Positions 1 to 8,240 of a DNA stretch of 64,000 bases are shown piece after piece. The position numbers and the translations under genes were made by a program. The stretch is taken from assembly GCF_004341625.1 (NCBI RefSeq), contig NZ_SLZG01000003.1, positions 120,949 through 184,948 on the forward strand, read 5' to 3'. A model generated the notes under the pieces. It did no database searches, was not told the origin of the DNA, and was given only the letters and a program-made list of their open reading frames with translations. The DNA is from Rhizobium sp. BK376 (GTDB taxonomy: Bacteria > Pseudomonadota > Alphaproteobacteria > Rhizobiales > Rhizobiaceae). Within the stretch, counting starts at the first letter, position 1. Every line of letters begins with the position of its first letter.

Positions 1-2
1 GC

Positions 3-83
3 CCTAAGGTCACGTCGGTCGAAGTCGAGATGGCGGCTGCGCGATTGCCGTCCGACCCCCGGCATTCGGCAAGGACTGCATAG
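3..83 (+). CDS. Possible 3' end of a gene cut by the window edge
   Basis: An open frame enters from the left edge and stops at a TAG at 81-83, giving a 26-residue tail ending in Ala-Arg-Thr-Ala. Nothing in it is recognisable, and a frame this short can be open by chance. It is listed only because the first real gene starts about 100 bases later, so an upstream same-strand gene ending here would fit. Confidence 0.2.
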   Translation, partial: PKVTSVEVEMAAARLPSDPRHSARTA

Positions 84-187
84 CGTCAGAAGAGAAATTC
101 GCTATTTCAGGTTGTTTAGGGGAAACCAGCTAATTTCCGACACTTTTGGGCTGAAATCTGCGCTGACCAAGAACGCTGGAGCCCAAA

Positions 188-583
188 ATGTCAGGCATTT
201 TTATCGCTACTCTGTTGGCGACTATTGCGGCAAAGGTACCTGCAGGGTTTTCGACCGGCGACCTGCTTCTTTCCGATTGTCATGGCTCGCGGCAATTCGT
301 CCGGGGCTATGTTGCCGGCTGGTTGGATAAATGGAACAGGGACGAATACCTTGCCCGACGCAATATTGTCGATAACGCTCCGAATACAAAGGCAATGGTG
401 AATGCCGCGTACTTGGGCGAATCCGTCGGGATAAACTTGTGCGTGCCGGTCGGGACAAAGGCGGAGGTGTTGGGCGATGTGCTCTGCACATTCCTCGAAC
501 AAAATCCGGGCGTACGCGACGCGACGGGTGATGACCTCATGACGGAGGTTGTTCAAGCGAATTATAGTTGCCCCGCACAATAA
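188..583 (+). CDS. Secreted Rap1a/Tai-like protein (immunity-type fold)
   Basis: 131 residues. The N-terminus is hydrophobic and looks like a signal peptide, so the product is probably periplasmic. The mature part has the layout I associate with the Rap1a/Tai family, which includes type VI amidase immunity proteins: 'FVRGYVAGW' near residue 37, 'LCVPVGTKAEVLGDVLCTFL' around 84-103, 'NPGVRD' and a terminal 'SCP'. Four cysteines (31, 85, 100, 128) could form two disulfides. The start at 188 has a good ribosome site (GGAG at 178-181). No effector or type VI gene is beside it, so it would be an orphan immunity or a housekeeping member of the family. The family call rests on motif spacing only. 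Confidence 0.55.
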   Translation: MSGIFIATLLATIAAKVPAGFSTGDLLLSDCHGSRQFVRGYVAGWLDKWNRDEYLARRNIVDNAPNTKAMVNAAYLGESVGINLCVPVGTKAEVLGDVLCTFLEQNPGVRDATGDDLMTEVVQANYSCPAQ

Positions 584-633
584 GCGCTGACGTCGCCTAG
601 CGCGGGAAATTTGCCGCAAAAGGCTTGGAATAG

Positions 634-885
634 TCAGGATATTTGGGCTTGCTGCCGACGGCCGCGCTCAAAGGTGAGAAGGGCCACGACGTGACCGAGA
701 AGCGCGAAGTTGTAGCCCGCAATTGCAAGCACCAGCGAGAGGAAGGACACTGGTCCTGAGGAAACGAAAAGGGCCGCGAGGAACGCCAGGCCCATGAGCG
801 CGGCGACGATCGCCACGCTTACGGCCGAGCGCATCATCCCAACGACGATCCCGATTGTCATGGCGGTCGCGAAGATCACGGCCAT
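634..885 (-). CDS. Small hypothetical membrane protein
   Basis: 83 residues with three hydrophobic stretches (about 5-22, 25-44 and 48-68), then a basic tail 'FERGRRQQAQ'. It is probably an inner-membrane protein with three segments. I do not recognise a family. The start is uncertain. ATG at 885 lies too close to its GGGAG; an in-frame TTG at 900 has AGGA at a better distance; a GTG at 924 gives 96 residues. A 10-bp inverted repeat (969-1002) sits just upstream. The next gene upstream, on the same strand, ends at 1014. Confidence 0.5.
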   Translation of the reverse strand: MAVIFATAMTIGIVVGMMRSAVSVAIVAALMGLAFLAALFVSSGPVSFLSLVLAIAGYNFALLGHVVALLTFERGRRQQAQIS

Positions 886-968
886 CTCCCGTTCGTGCAA
901 AATTTCGTTGTCCTGATATTGCACGATCCCTGCTAAAGAAGCCTTGAGGAGAAGGGTGAATCCTTCTG

Positions 969-1002
969 CAACTTATTCGGTAAAATTCGATGGAATAAGT
1001 TG
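969..1002. promoter_or_regulatory. 10-bp inverted repeat, possible operator
   Basis: caacttattc (969-978) and gaataagttg (993-1002) are perfect reverse complements separated by 14 bases. The repeat is A/T-rich, lacks a following T-run, and lies between the stop of the spike-base gene (1014) and the start of the membrane protein gene (885-924). An operator for the latter is more likely than a terminator. The regulator is unknown. Confidence 0.35.
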
Positions 1003-1013
1003 GACCGGCCTCG

Positions 1014-1277
1014 CTAGACCAGCGCGACGATATCGGCGGCAGTGGTCCCCGTCTGCAGGACACGCGTCACTCTGAGCGGCAGCACGATGCCCTGGGGAAC
1101 CTGCTTCAGCAGCAGCGAGTCCCCTGCCAGCATGAACACGGCAAGATCGCCGCCCGTGCCGATGTAAAGGCCGCGCGTCGTCTCCTGCAGGTCGGAGGCA
1201 TCGTTCGGAGCGACGGGGAAACCGGAAATCGCCGGTCCGGAAATCGAGGGGCTGAGGGATTCGAAGCGATCGGTCAT
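1014..1277 (-). CDS. Spike base protein, RCAP_Rcc01079 (GTA/phage) family
   Basis: 87 residues, starting 'MTDRFESLSPSISGPAI' and ending 'TGTTAADIVALV'. The family, known from the Rhodobacter gene transfer agent spike, shows the same order of elements: 'M-T-D-x-F-x-S-L-x-P', 'P-x-D-x-x-D-L-x-x-x-T-R-x-L-Y-x-G-x-x-G-D', 'G-x-V-L-P-x-R-x-x-R-V' and a terminal 'T-G-T-T-A-x-D-I-V-A-L'. It is a small beta-rich structural protein of a phage-like particle. The start at 1277 is chosen because AGAGGA lies about 9 bases upstream; a longer frame upstream lacks family sequence. No other phage or GTA gene is nearby, so it is an orphan or has another role. Confidence 0.7.
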   Translation of the reverse strand: MTDRFESLSPSISGPAISGFPVAPNDASDLQETTRGLYIGTGGDLAVFMLAGDSLLLKQVPQGIVLPLRVTRVLQTGTTAADIVALV

Positions 1278-1513
1278 AATATTGGTCCTCTTCAACAAAG
1301 TGATGAGAACGATTGTGCCGACATCGGGACGAGCGAGGATGGAAAGGATTGCAGGCTGCGAGGATGAATTCGGAAACACCGTTGAAAAGGTTAGGGTTAT
1401 TTCCGAAGAAATTCTTATTCCCAACGATTACCGTCGAGATATCGTCCCCACATCGCTCGGGAAAATGCGTCTCCCTTGCTGATCTTGCCGGTAGCTTGCG
1501 CTAGAAAGGCTTC

Positions 1514-3118
1514 ATGAGCAGCTTCTTCGAGAATGATTCGCCGTCGAACCTTGCCGAATATTCGGTGTCGGAGCTTTCCGGCTCGATCAAGCGCACGGTC
1601 GAGAATGCGTTCGACCAGGTTCGCGTGCGCGGAGAGATATCGGGCTATCGTGGGCCACATTCCTCCGGTCATGCTTACTTTTCCCTTAAGGACGACCGCG
1701 CCCGCATCGATGCCGTCATCTGGAAGGGCTCGTTCTCGCGTTTGAAGTTCCGTCCCGAGGAAGGCATGGAGGTGATCGCTACCGGCAAGGTGACGACCTT
1801 CCCCGGCTCCTCGAAATACCAGATCGTCATCGAAACGCTGGAGCCCGCCGGTGAGGGCGCACTGATGGCGTTGATCGAGGAGCGCAAGCGCAAGCTCGGC
1901 GCGGAAGGCCTGTTCGATCCCGAGCGCAAGCGGCGCCTGCCCTATATGCCTGATGTCATCGGCGTCGTGACCTCGCCGACCGGCGCCGTCATCCGGGATA
2001 TCCTGCATCGCATTTCCGATCGCTTTCCCGTTCATGTTCTCGTCTGGCCGGTCAAGGTTCAGGGCGAGGGCTCGGGCGAAGAGGTGGCGAACGCCATCAA
2101 TGGCTTCAACGCGTTCCAGCGCGGCGGCGCCCTGCCGCGCCCCGATGTCCTGATCGTCGCGCGTGGTGGCGGCAGTCTGGAAGATCTCTGGAGTTTTAAT
2201 GACGAGATCGTGGTGCGGGCGGCTGCGGCAAGCGAGATCCCTCTGATATCGGCGGTCGGCCATGAGACCGACTGGACGCTGATCGACTATGCGGCAGACG
2301 TCCGCGCGCCGACGCCGACGGGTGCCGCCGAAATGGCCGTGCCCGTCAAGGCCGAGCTGGAGGCCCAGATCTCAGGTCTTGCAGCACGGTTGCAGACGAG
2401 CATGAGCCGCCACATGGAGCAGCGCCGTCAGGCGGTGAGGTCACTGTTGCGGGCGCTGCCCTCGCTCGACCAGCTCCTTGCCCTGCCGCGCCGCCGTTTC
2501 GACGAGGCAGCTAGCGGTCTCGGTCGCGGATTGGAACTCAACACGCTGAACAAGCGCCGCGCATTCGAGCGCTCTGCCGCCCATCTGCGCCCCGAAGTCC
2601 TTTCGAGCCGTATCGCTGAAAAGCGCCAGATGCTGAACGAGCGGATCGTCCGCGCCGAACGCAGGGTGGAGCGTCTGCTGTCGGAAAGCCGCAAACGTCT
2701 GTCGAATGCCGAGGTGTCCCTGCGCAGCATGCCGACCCGCTTGGCGACCCAGACGGCCCGCGCCCGCGATCAACTGGCAAATCTTTCCCGCCACGCCGAC
2801 ACCGCGATCCGCCATCAACTGGTACGCGCCCGCGGGGAGCTCGTGGCGCAGGATCGCGTGCTGCAATCGCTTTCCTACAAGAACGTGCTGAAGCGAGGAT
2901 ATGCGGTCGTTCGAGACGAGGATGACAGGCCGGTTTCACTGGCCTCGGCCCTGTCAGCGGGTGCCGCCATCTCCATCGAATTCGCGGATGGTCGTGTGGG
3001 GGCGGTGACCGGCGAGGAGGGCACACCATCTTCCGCACCACCCTCCGCGACTGTCAAAAAACGCCCGCCAAAAGCAACCGAGCCTATCCATCCGCCAAAG
3101 CAGGGCAGCCTTTTCTGA
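1514..3118 (+). CDS. xseA: Exodeoxyribonuclease VII large subunit
   Basis: 534 residues. With the small XseB subunit it degrades single-stranded DNA from either end to oligonucleotides, in repair and recombination. The N-terminal OB-fold (about 13-110) contains '[20 protein letters not shown]', typical of the family. The catalytic core has '[18 protein letters not shown]' near 150, '[17 protein letters not shown]' and '[20 protein letters not shown]', all strongly conserved. A long Arg-rich helical region and a short C-terminal beta part ('[16 protein letters not shown]') follow, and a Lys/Pro-rich tail closes the protein. Length is normal to slightly long. xseB is not in this window. The following 200 bases are repeats. 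Confidence 0.97.
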   Translation: MSSFFENDSPSNLAEYSVSELSGSIKRTVENAFDQVRVRGEISGYRGPHSSGHAYFSLKDDRARIDAVIWKGSFSRLKFRPEEGMEVIATGKVTTFPGSSKYQIVIETLEPAGEGALMALIEERKRKLGAEGLFDPERKRRLPYMPDVIGVVTSPTGAVIRDILHRISDRFPVHVLVWPVKVQGEGSGEEVANAINGFNAFQRGGALPRPDVLIVARGGGSLEDLWSFNDEIVVRAAAASEIPLISAVGHETDWTLIDYAADVRAPTPTGAAEMAVPVKAELEAQISGLAARLQTSMSRHMEQRRQAVRSLLRALPSLDQLLALPRRRFDEAASGLGRGLELNTLNKRRAFERSAAHLRPEVLSSRIAEKRQMLNERIVRAERRVERLLSESRKRLSNAEVSLRSMPTRLATQTARARDQLANLSRHADTAIRHQLVRARGELVAQDRVLQSLSYKNVLKRGYAVVRDEDDRPVSLASALSAGAAISIEFADGRVGAVTGEEGTPSSAPPSATVKKRPPKATEPIHPPKQGSLF

Positions 3119-3161
3119 GAGGCGGACGTCCACGATGGCCGGGGTGCCATTGCCACGAGTC

Positions 3162-3317
3162 TCTTCTCCCCGTCGAGAAGAAGATGCCGGCAGGCAGATG
3201 AGGGGCCTGCGCGCACCTCAACTGATAGGTCTCCAGTGCCGCACCTTCATCCGACCCTTCGGGCCCCCTTCTCACCGAGGGGAGGCCCCCTTCTCACCGA
3301 GGGGAGAAGGGGAAAGA
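3162..3317. repeat. RIME-like rhizobial intergenic mosaic repeats
   Basis: Downstream of xseA lies a 'ctcttctccccgtcgagaag' block followed by 'atgccggcaggcagatgagg' (about 3162-3202). After it come 'ccttcatccgacccttcggg' (3244-3263) and two tandem copies of 'ccccttctcaccgaggggag' (about 3266-3305). These word blocks resemble the intergenic mosaic elements scattered through rhizobial genomes. The block 'ttctcaccgagggga' is present twice in direct orientation. The element has no coding capacity. Confidence 0.55.
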
Positions 3318-3327
3318 GGCAGCCTTC

Positions 3328-4581
3328 TCAGGCCCATTCACCCCGACGCATGACGGGCACTTTCGAACCGTCCGGCTTGATGCCGTCGATGTCGACCTTG
3401 TCGGAGCCGATCATCCAGTCGATGTGGATCAGGCTGGAATTGCCCCCCTGCGCCTTTATCTGCTCCTGGCTGAGCTTGGCGCCGTCGATGAAGCACTTCG
3501 AATAGCACTGGCCGAGCGCGATATGGCAGGAGGCGTTTTCGTCGAAGAGCGTGTTGTAGAACAGGATACCGCTTGCCGAGATCGGCGAGGAATGCGGCAC
3601 CAGCGCCACTTCGCCCAAACGACGGGCTCCCTCGTCCGTATCCAGCACCTTGTTCAGCACTTCCTCGCCGCGCGAAGCCTTTGCCTCGACAATCCGGCCG
3701 CCCTCGAAGCGCACCTGGATATTGTCGATCAGCGTGCCCTGATGTGACAGCGGCTTGGTGCTCGATACATGGCCTTCGACGCGCAGCGCATGCGGCGTGG
3801 TGAAGACTTCCTCGGTCGGGATATTGGGGTTGCAGGTCACGCCGTTCTTGGCGGTGGAGGCGCCGCCATGCCATTCATGGCCATCCGCAAGCCCGACCTT
3901 CAGGTCCGTGCCCGGTCCCTGGAAATGCAGCGTCGAAAATCGCTGTTCGTTCATCCAGGCCGAACGCTTGTGCAGATTGGCATTGTGCTCGGCCCATGCG
4001 CCGATCGGGTCGGGAACATCGACGCGCGATGCGGCAAAGATTGCCTTGGCAAGCTTGGCAACCGCGATTTCTTCCGGATCGTCCGGAAAGACGACCTTTG
4101 CCCAGGAGGGATTGGGGTAGGAGACGATGTTCCAGTTGATGTCAAAATTCGAGATCTTCTCGAGAGCCGGCTTGTAAGCCGCCGAATTGGCGCGGTTGGC
4201 CCGGGCCACCTTGCTCGGATCCTGTCCTGACAACAGCAGCGGATTGTCGCCGGCAATGGCAAGGCGCGCGGATCCGTTGGCATAGGCCTTTGCCATGCCC
4301 TCATAGAGCCAGCTGGAGGCACGATCGAAACTTTCATCCGGGGCATGCTCGTAGCGAGCGAGCGTAGCCTCCTCGTCCGCATAGAAGGTCGTCACCAGCC
4401 CGGCGCCGGCAATATAGGCATGCCGGGTAATGAGCCGCACCAGCGGCATCGCAACGACAGGCGCCGTGATGACAAGATCCTGGCCCTTTTGCAGCTGTAG
4501 CCCGACCTTTACGGCCACTTCGGCGAGCTTTTCCAGCTTGGCGGCATCGACGGAATGGGTGTTTTGCGGAACGATCGTCAT
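3328..4581 (-). CDS. M29 family metallo-aminopeptidase
   Basis: 417 residues, the usual length for the thermophilic-aminopeptidase (AmpS/PepS) family. It removes N-terminal residues from peptides in the cytoplasm using a two-metal centre. The metal ligands can be placed from the family spacing: Glu258 in 'NIPTEEVFTTP', Glu324 in 'LGEVALVP', His353 in 'ENASCHIALG', and His386 and Asp388 in 'IHIDWMIGS'. There is no signal peptide. It is a single gene, convergent with xseA across the repeat block, with 80 bases separating it from the ybaK-like gene upstream. The physiological substrate cannot be deduced. Confidence 0.93.
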   Translation of the reverse strand: MTIVPQNTHSVDAAKLEKLAEVAVKVGLQLQKGQDLVITAPVVAMPLVRLITRHAYIAGAGLVTTFYADEEATLARYEHAPDESFDRASSWLYEGMAKAYANGSARLAIAGDNPLLLSGQDPSKVARANRANSAAYKPALEKISNFDINWNIVSYPNPSWAKVVFPDDPEEIAVAKLAKAIFAASRVDVPDPIGAWAEHNANLHKRSAWMNEQRFSTLHFQGPGTDLKVGLADGHEWHGGASTAKNGVTCNPNIPTEEVFTTPHALRVEGHVSSTKPLSHQGTLIDNIQVRFEGGRIVEAKASRGEEVLNKVLDTDEGARRLGEVALVPHSSPISASGILFYNTLFDENASCHIALGQCYSKCFIDGAKLSQEQIKAQGGNSSLIHIDWMIGSDKVDIDGIKPDGSKVPVMRRGEWA

Positions 4582-4661
4582 GGGAAAACCTGCTTGCTGA
4601 TTTCGGAAAAGAGGAACTAAGACTTAGTCCCCTTTGCGGCGAAATTGAAGGTGCTTCCGGC

Positions 4662-5135
4662 TTAAGCGATCAGCGGCGCAGCTTTCGCTTTCAGGACCTT
4701 CAGCGCATCCTTCGGATCGAGCCGAACCTGCAGGCCGCGCTGGCCGCCATTGATGAAGACATAGGCCTCGCTCATCGCCGCTTCCTCGATTGCGGTCGGC
4801 ACCACCTTCTTCTGGCCGAAAGGGCTGATTCCACCGACGTGATAGCCCGTCAGCCGCTCGGCATCGGCAGGCTTCATCATATTGGCCGACTTGCCACCAA
4901 AGGCGCCGGCAAGCTTCTTCATGCTCACTTCGTGGTCCGAGGGGACGACGCAGCAGACGGGTTTCCCATCGACCTCAGCCATCAGCGTCTTCAGGACACG
5001 ATGCGGTTCCTCGCCGAGCGCTTCCGCCGCCTGCAGGCCGACACGTTCGGCATTGGGGTCGTAGTCGTAGGCGTGAACGGTGAAGCTGACTTTGGCTTGG
5101 GTCAGAACCTGCGTCGCACGGGTGGTTTTGGACAT
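4662..5135 (-). CDS. ybaK: YbaK-type Cys-tRNA(Pro)/aminoacyl-tRNA deacylase
   Basis: 157 residues, a complete single-domain YbaK/EbsC protein. This family hydrolyses misacylated Cys-tRNA(Pro) in trans after release from prolyl-tRNA synthetase. Family marks are 'PHRVLKTLMAEVDGKPVCCV' with the likely catalytic Lys49, 'SMKKLAGAFGGKSANMM', 'GYHVGGISPFGQKK' and 'FINGGQRGLQVRLDP'. It starts only 9 bases downstream of the ArsC-like gene on the same strand (stop 5145, start 5135), so the two are probably one transcript. Specificity (Cys/Pro versus another mischarged pair) is inferred from overall similarity to YbaK. Confidence 0.92.
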   Translation of the reverse strand: MSKTTRATQVLTQAKVSFTVHAYDYDPNAERVGLQAAEALGEEPHRVLKTLMAEVDGKPVCCVVPSDHEVSMKKLAGAFGGKSANMMKPADAERLTGYHVGGISPFGQKKVVPTAIEEAAMSEAYVFINGGQRGLQVRLDPKDALKVLKAKAAPLIA

Positions 5136-5144
5136 GGCAACCCT

Positions 5145-5501
5145 CTATGCATTTCCAATAAGTACGCCACTGTAGATCTCCGGCTTGAACCCAACCAGGA
5201 GTTCGCCGTCCTTCTCCAACACCGGTCGCTTGATCATGGAGGGCTGGGCCAGCATCAGCGCGATCGCCTTCTCCCTGGTCAGGTCGGTGCGCTCCTCGTC
5301 TGGCAGCTTGCGAAAGGTCGTGCCGGCACGATTGAGCACTGTTTCCCATCCGGCTTCGCTGGTCCAGCGATCGAGATGCGCCCTGTCGATGCCCTCGGCC
5401 TTGTAGTCATGGAAGCGATAGTCGATGTCGTGCTCTTCAAGCCAGCTGCGTGCCTTCTTCATCGTGTCGCAATTCTTGATGCCGTAGATCGTGACCGTCA
5501 T
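5145..5501 (-). CDS. ArsC/Spx-like thioredoxin-fold protein (YffB type)
   Basis: 118 residues. It opens 'MTVTIYGIKNCDTMKKARSW' with a single active-site cysteine (Cys11) and continues with 'HDYKAEGI', 'NRAGTTFRKLP' and 'SMIKRPVLEKDGELLVGF', the last being the family's Arg-Pro region. This is the YffB/Spx-like branch of the ArsC superfamily, glutathione-dependent reductases of unknown substrate. The genuine arsenate reductase context (arsB, arsR) is absent. It lies between the deacylase gene below and the AstE/AspA gene upstream (7-base gap), suggesting a three-gene transcript. Confidence 0.88.
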   Translation of the reverse strand: MTVTIYGIKNCDTMKKARSWLEEHDIDYRFHDYKAEGIDRAHLDRWTSEAGWETVLNRAGTTFRKLPDEERTDLTREKAIALMLAQPSMIKRPVLEKDGELLVGFKPEIYSGVLIGNA

Positions 5502-5508
5502 CGTGTTC

Positions 5509-6570
5509 TCAATCCTCCAATGTGCCGGGTTTGCGTCCCGCAGCGCTCGGCTTGTCGCTGGCGATCTTCATCAGGTCGCCGCGCCGATGCACGAGCCGGT
5601 CAGAGATGCGGGTGACGATCAGGCCCGCCTGCGGCGCATGGATATCGATTGATCCATCGGCCATGCCGGGCCTGGTGATGATCGTTGCAAGCAGGTCGCC
5701 CGCTGCCACGCGCTCGCCGATCGTGCGATGGAACAAGACGATGCCAGACTGCGGCGCGCGGATCATCTCGATGTTGTCGAGCGGCGCGGCGGGGCCTGTG
5801 AATTCGGAGAGCTGGGCAGTGTCATCAAGTACAATGCCGCGTGCGGCAAGGAAGCGCCACAGGCCTTCCGCATCCGATCGCGCCATGTCGGGGTAAACAT
5901 CGCGCTGGCCGCGCAACTCGACGGTCACCGACAGCTTGTCGCTGAAATGTGTCCTCTTCTCGCCGGGAACGGCATATTTCCAGGCAAAGCTCACGGCCTC
6001 TTCGAAAGCGGAACTCTCGCCATCCGAAAGCAGCACGGCGTCCATGTCGAGCGCTGCCGCAAGGTCGGATGCTTCGGGCCAGAATGCCTCGTCGATATAG
6101 GCATATTGCAGGGCCTCGTCGTCGCAATGGAGGTCGAGAACCAGATCTGCCCCGAGCGCCATATGGATCAGCTGGCGCTTCAGCCTGTCAGGTGCGCGAT
6201 AGCGATCGAGGCCTTCGACGAGGCTGTCGCGGTCGCGGATGGAAATCAGCGGAAAGTCGCGGTTGAAGTTCGTCCGCGTGCCGAGATCGAAGCGACCTTC
6301 CATTCCGCCGAAAAGCCACTGGCCCGCGCCGATCGGATTGGCTTGCGGCACGACGGTTATGTCGCCGAGGATCGTGCCGCCAGCATCCGCTTGCTGTAGC
6401 TTCTGGCAGAGAAAGTGAAGAAGCGCTGTGCCTGGCAGCTCGTTGGCATGCAGGGCCGCCTGAATGTAGATCTTCGGAGTCCCGGGCGCCGATCCCTTGA
6501 AATGAAACACAGGCAGTCGCCACGAAATGCCGGGTGTATCCCCTTCGACGACGATTTCGGTGATGTCCAT
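5509..6570 (-). CDS. Succinylglutamate desuccinylase/aspartoacylase family zinc hydrolase
   Basis: 353 residues from the ATG at 6570, which has GGAG about 7 bases upstream; the longer frame starting 66 bases earlier lacks family sequence. Zinc ligands are His41 and Glu44 in 'LHANELPG' and His148 in 'LDLHCDD'. The substrate-carboxylate motif is 'RTNFNRDFP' (99-107) and the catalytic Glu is 219 in 'TVELRG'. The C-terminal 100 residues form a biotinyl-like beta domain, as in the DoeB/AstE-like subfamily. It probably deacylates an N-acylated amino acid or related amide; the substrate is unknown. It is the first gene of a probable operon with the ArsC-like and YbaK genes. Confidence 0.85.
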   Translation of the reverse strand: MDITEIVVEGDTPGISWRLPVFHFKGSAPGTPKIYIQAALHANELPGTALLHFLCQKLQQADAGGTILGDITVVPQANPIGAGQWLFGGMEGRFDLGTRTNFNRDFPLISIRDRDSLVEGLDRYRAPDRLKRQLIHMALGADLVLDLHCDDEALQYAYIDEAFWPEASDLAAALDMDAVLLSDGESSAFEEAVSFAWKYAVPGEKRTHFSDKLSVTVELRGQRDVYPDMARSDAEGLWRFLAARGIVLDDTAQLSEFTGPAAPLDNIEMIRAPQSGIVLFHRTIGERVAAGDLLATIITRPGMADGSIDIHAPQAGLIVTRISDRLVHRRGDLMKIASDKPSAAGRKPGTLED

Positions 6571-6729
6571 CTCTTCTCTCCTGCCTTGCCGCATGCTGCG
6601 GTCACGCTCATAGCAAGCACAAAGAGGGGTAGGCAATGACTTATGCGGGCCAAACGGATCAGGCCCACGCCTTGGAAGGGCGGATGAGCACCCACCTCAC
6701 TGTTGGTCTCACCAGGCAGGGCACGTTTC

Positions 6730-7887
6730 TCAGAGCGTGCCGCCGCCCTTGCGCAGGTTAAAACTCAAGGCGAGGCTGAGAAGGACCGCCCCGATGCCGA
6801 GGAAGAAAGGGGAGGCATAGCCGAGATGGGCGGCAAAGAGACCCGCAAGAGGCCCGGTCGCACCCAGCGCCACATCGAGGAACACCGAGTAAAGGCCAAG
6901 TGCGACGCCGCGGTTTTGCGGCGGGATCTGAGCCATAGCCTCGTTGCCGAGCGCCGGAAAGACCGGCGCGAAGCCGGCGCCGGCAAGTGCTGCGCCGACA
7001 ATGGCTATGATCGGATTGGGCGCGCAGGCGAGGGTGACGAGGCCGATGACCTCGAGAATTAGCGAAAGACGCGCCACCGGCAGGCCGCCATAGCGGGCAA
7101 CCACGCGGGCAAGCCATATGCGGATACCCATGAAGGCGAGACCGAAGGCGCTGAGCGCAAAGGGTGCGCCGTCCCAGTTGCGGCTATGAAAGTACAGCGC
7201 GATGAACGTCATGATCACGCCGAAGCCGCAGGAGGCAAGGGCCATAGCCGTGCCGAACGGGGCGATCCGCGTGAAGACCTGTCCTGTCCCCATGCCCTTC
7301 TTGCTGATGCCGGGCACTGTCGGCCGCGTCCGCGCCACGAGCAGACCCGCAATCGCAAGCAGAATTGTGACTACGCCTGTGGCAACGAAACCGAACTGGC
7401 CTTCCAGCCACGCGCCAAAGGGTGCTGCCAGCGAGATGCCGCCATAGGTCGCAATGCCGTTCCAGGAAATGATGCGGACCGTGTCCTTCTGGCCGAAAAG
7501 CCCGATCGCCCAGGTGATCGCCGCGGTGCTGACCCAGCTCTCGCCGACGCCGAGCGCAAGCCGGCCGGCAAGCAGAAGGGCAAGGCTCAGAGCCGGCATG
7601 GACGTGACCAGTGCCGAAAGCAGCGTGAGGATGCCGCAGAGGATATAGGCAAAGAAGCCGAGCGTTACGGAATATTTCGGCCCGTGGCGATCCGTAAGAC
7701 GCCCGACCTGGGCGCGGCTGACGATCGTCGCCACATATTGCGTGCTGATCGCAATGCCCGCCCAGACCACGCCGAAGCCGAGCCCGGTATCCACATAGGT
7801 CGGAAGTACGGCAAGGGGCAGACCGATCGCGAGATAGCCGAAAAAGGTCAACGCGACGATGGACAGGAGCGAAAAGGTGGATTGCAT
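6730..7887 (-). CDS. MFS transporter, YhhS/YfcJ-like
   Basis: 385 residues from the ATG at 7887; an in-frame extension of 51 residues upstream is hydrophilic and unlike the family. Twelve hydrophobic segments can be traced. The loop between segments 2 and 3 reads 'GRLTDRHGPKYSV', the MFS signature, and 'TFFGYLAIGLPLAVLPTYV' resembles the start of the YhhS/YfcJ group of proton-linked efflux carriers. Its substrate is unknown (the E. coli relatives are assigned to arabinose or drug efflux on limited evidence). It stands alone, with 159 bases to the next gene downstream and 353 non-coding bases upstream. Confidence 0.85.
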   Translation of the reverse strand: MQSTFSLLSIVALTFFGYLAIGLPLAVLPTYVDTGLGFGVVWAGIAISTQYVATIVSRAQVGRLTDRHGPKYSVTLGFFAYILCGILTLLSALVTSMPALSLALLLAGRLALGVGESWVSTAAITWAIGLFGQKDTVRIISWNGIATYGGISLAAPFGAWLEGQFGFVATGVVTILLAIAGLLVARTRPTVPGISKKGMGTGQVFTRIAPFGTAMALASCGFGVIMTFIALYFHSRNWDGAPFALSAFGLAFMGIRIWLARVVARYGGLPVARLSLILEVIGLVTLACAPNPIIAIVGAALAGAGFAPVFPALGNEAMAQIPPQNRGVALGLYSVFLDVALGATGPLAGLFAAHLGYASPFFLGIGAVLLSLALSFNLRKGGGTL

Positions 7888-8240
7888 GGCTGTTTTCACA
7901 AGATCTGGTCGCCGGACATCGACGAGCGATGTCCATGCTGCTGCTTTGCCAGGGCAGATCGGTGATAGCGCGACGGGGATCAGGCGATCGGCTCGAGGCC
8001 GCTGAAAGGGTAAGCACGACATCATCCACCGGCGCTTCATGTGCCGGAATTTGCTGCCGTTCAGGATGGTGATGACGCGGCATATCCGGATGAATACGCA
8101 AAGTCACTGAAATGCGGATAACAGCCGATTGCTAAGCTCGTCAATCAAATTGCTGCTCTGCAGCAATAAATTATCGTGACAGCGGCAAGCGACGTGCCGC
8201 CGTCGACAAGACGACACGTCCGGGGCCTATCAATCCCCCG
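7888..8240. other. Non-coding gap between MFS gene and quinone oxidoreductase gene
   Basis: 353 bases without a convincing gene. Frames that cross it overlap the MFS coding region in other phases and have no family resemblance. It must hold the MFS promoter and the end of the oxidoreductase transcript. The only structure I see is the 8-bp inverted repeat at 8149-8167. Confidence 0.5.
8149..8167. repeat. 8-bp inverted repeat with 3-base centre
   Basis: attgctgc-tct-gcagcaat is a perfect inverted repeat 74 bases beyond the stop of the oxidoreductase gene and about 260 bases upstream of the MFS gene. On the minus strand it is followed by 'ttgattg', so a weak terminator is possible. A dyad operator is equally likely. 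Confidence 0.35.

Noticed and set aside
191..619. 142-codon minus-strand frame opposite the Rap1a/Tai-like gene
   Set aside because: It has no ribosome site or signal. The plus-strand frame has GGAG, a signal peptide and a family-like cysteine pattern.
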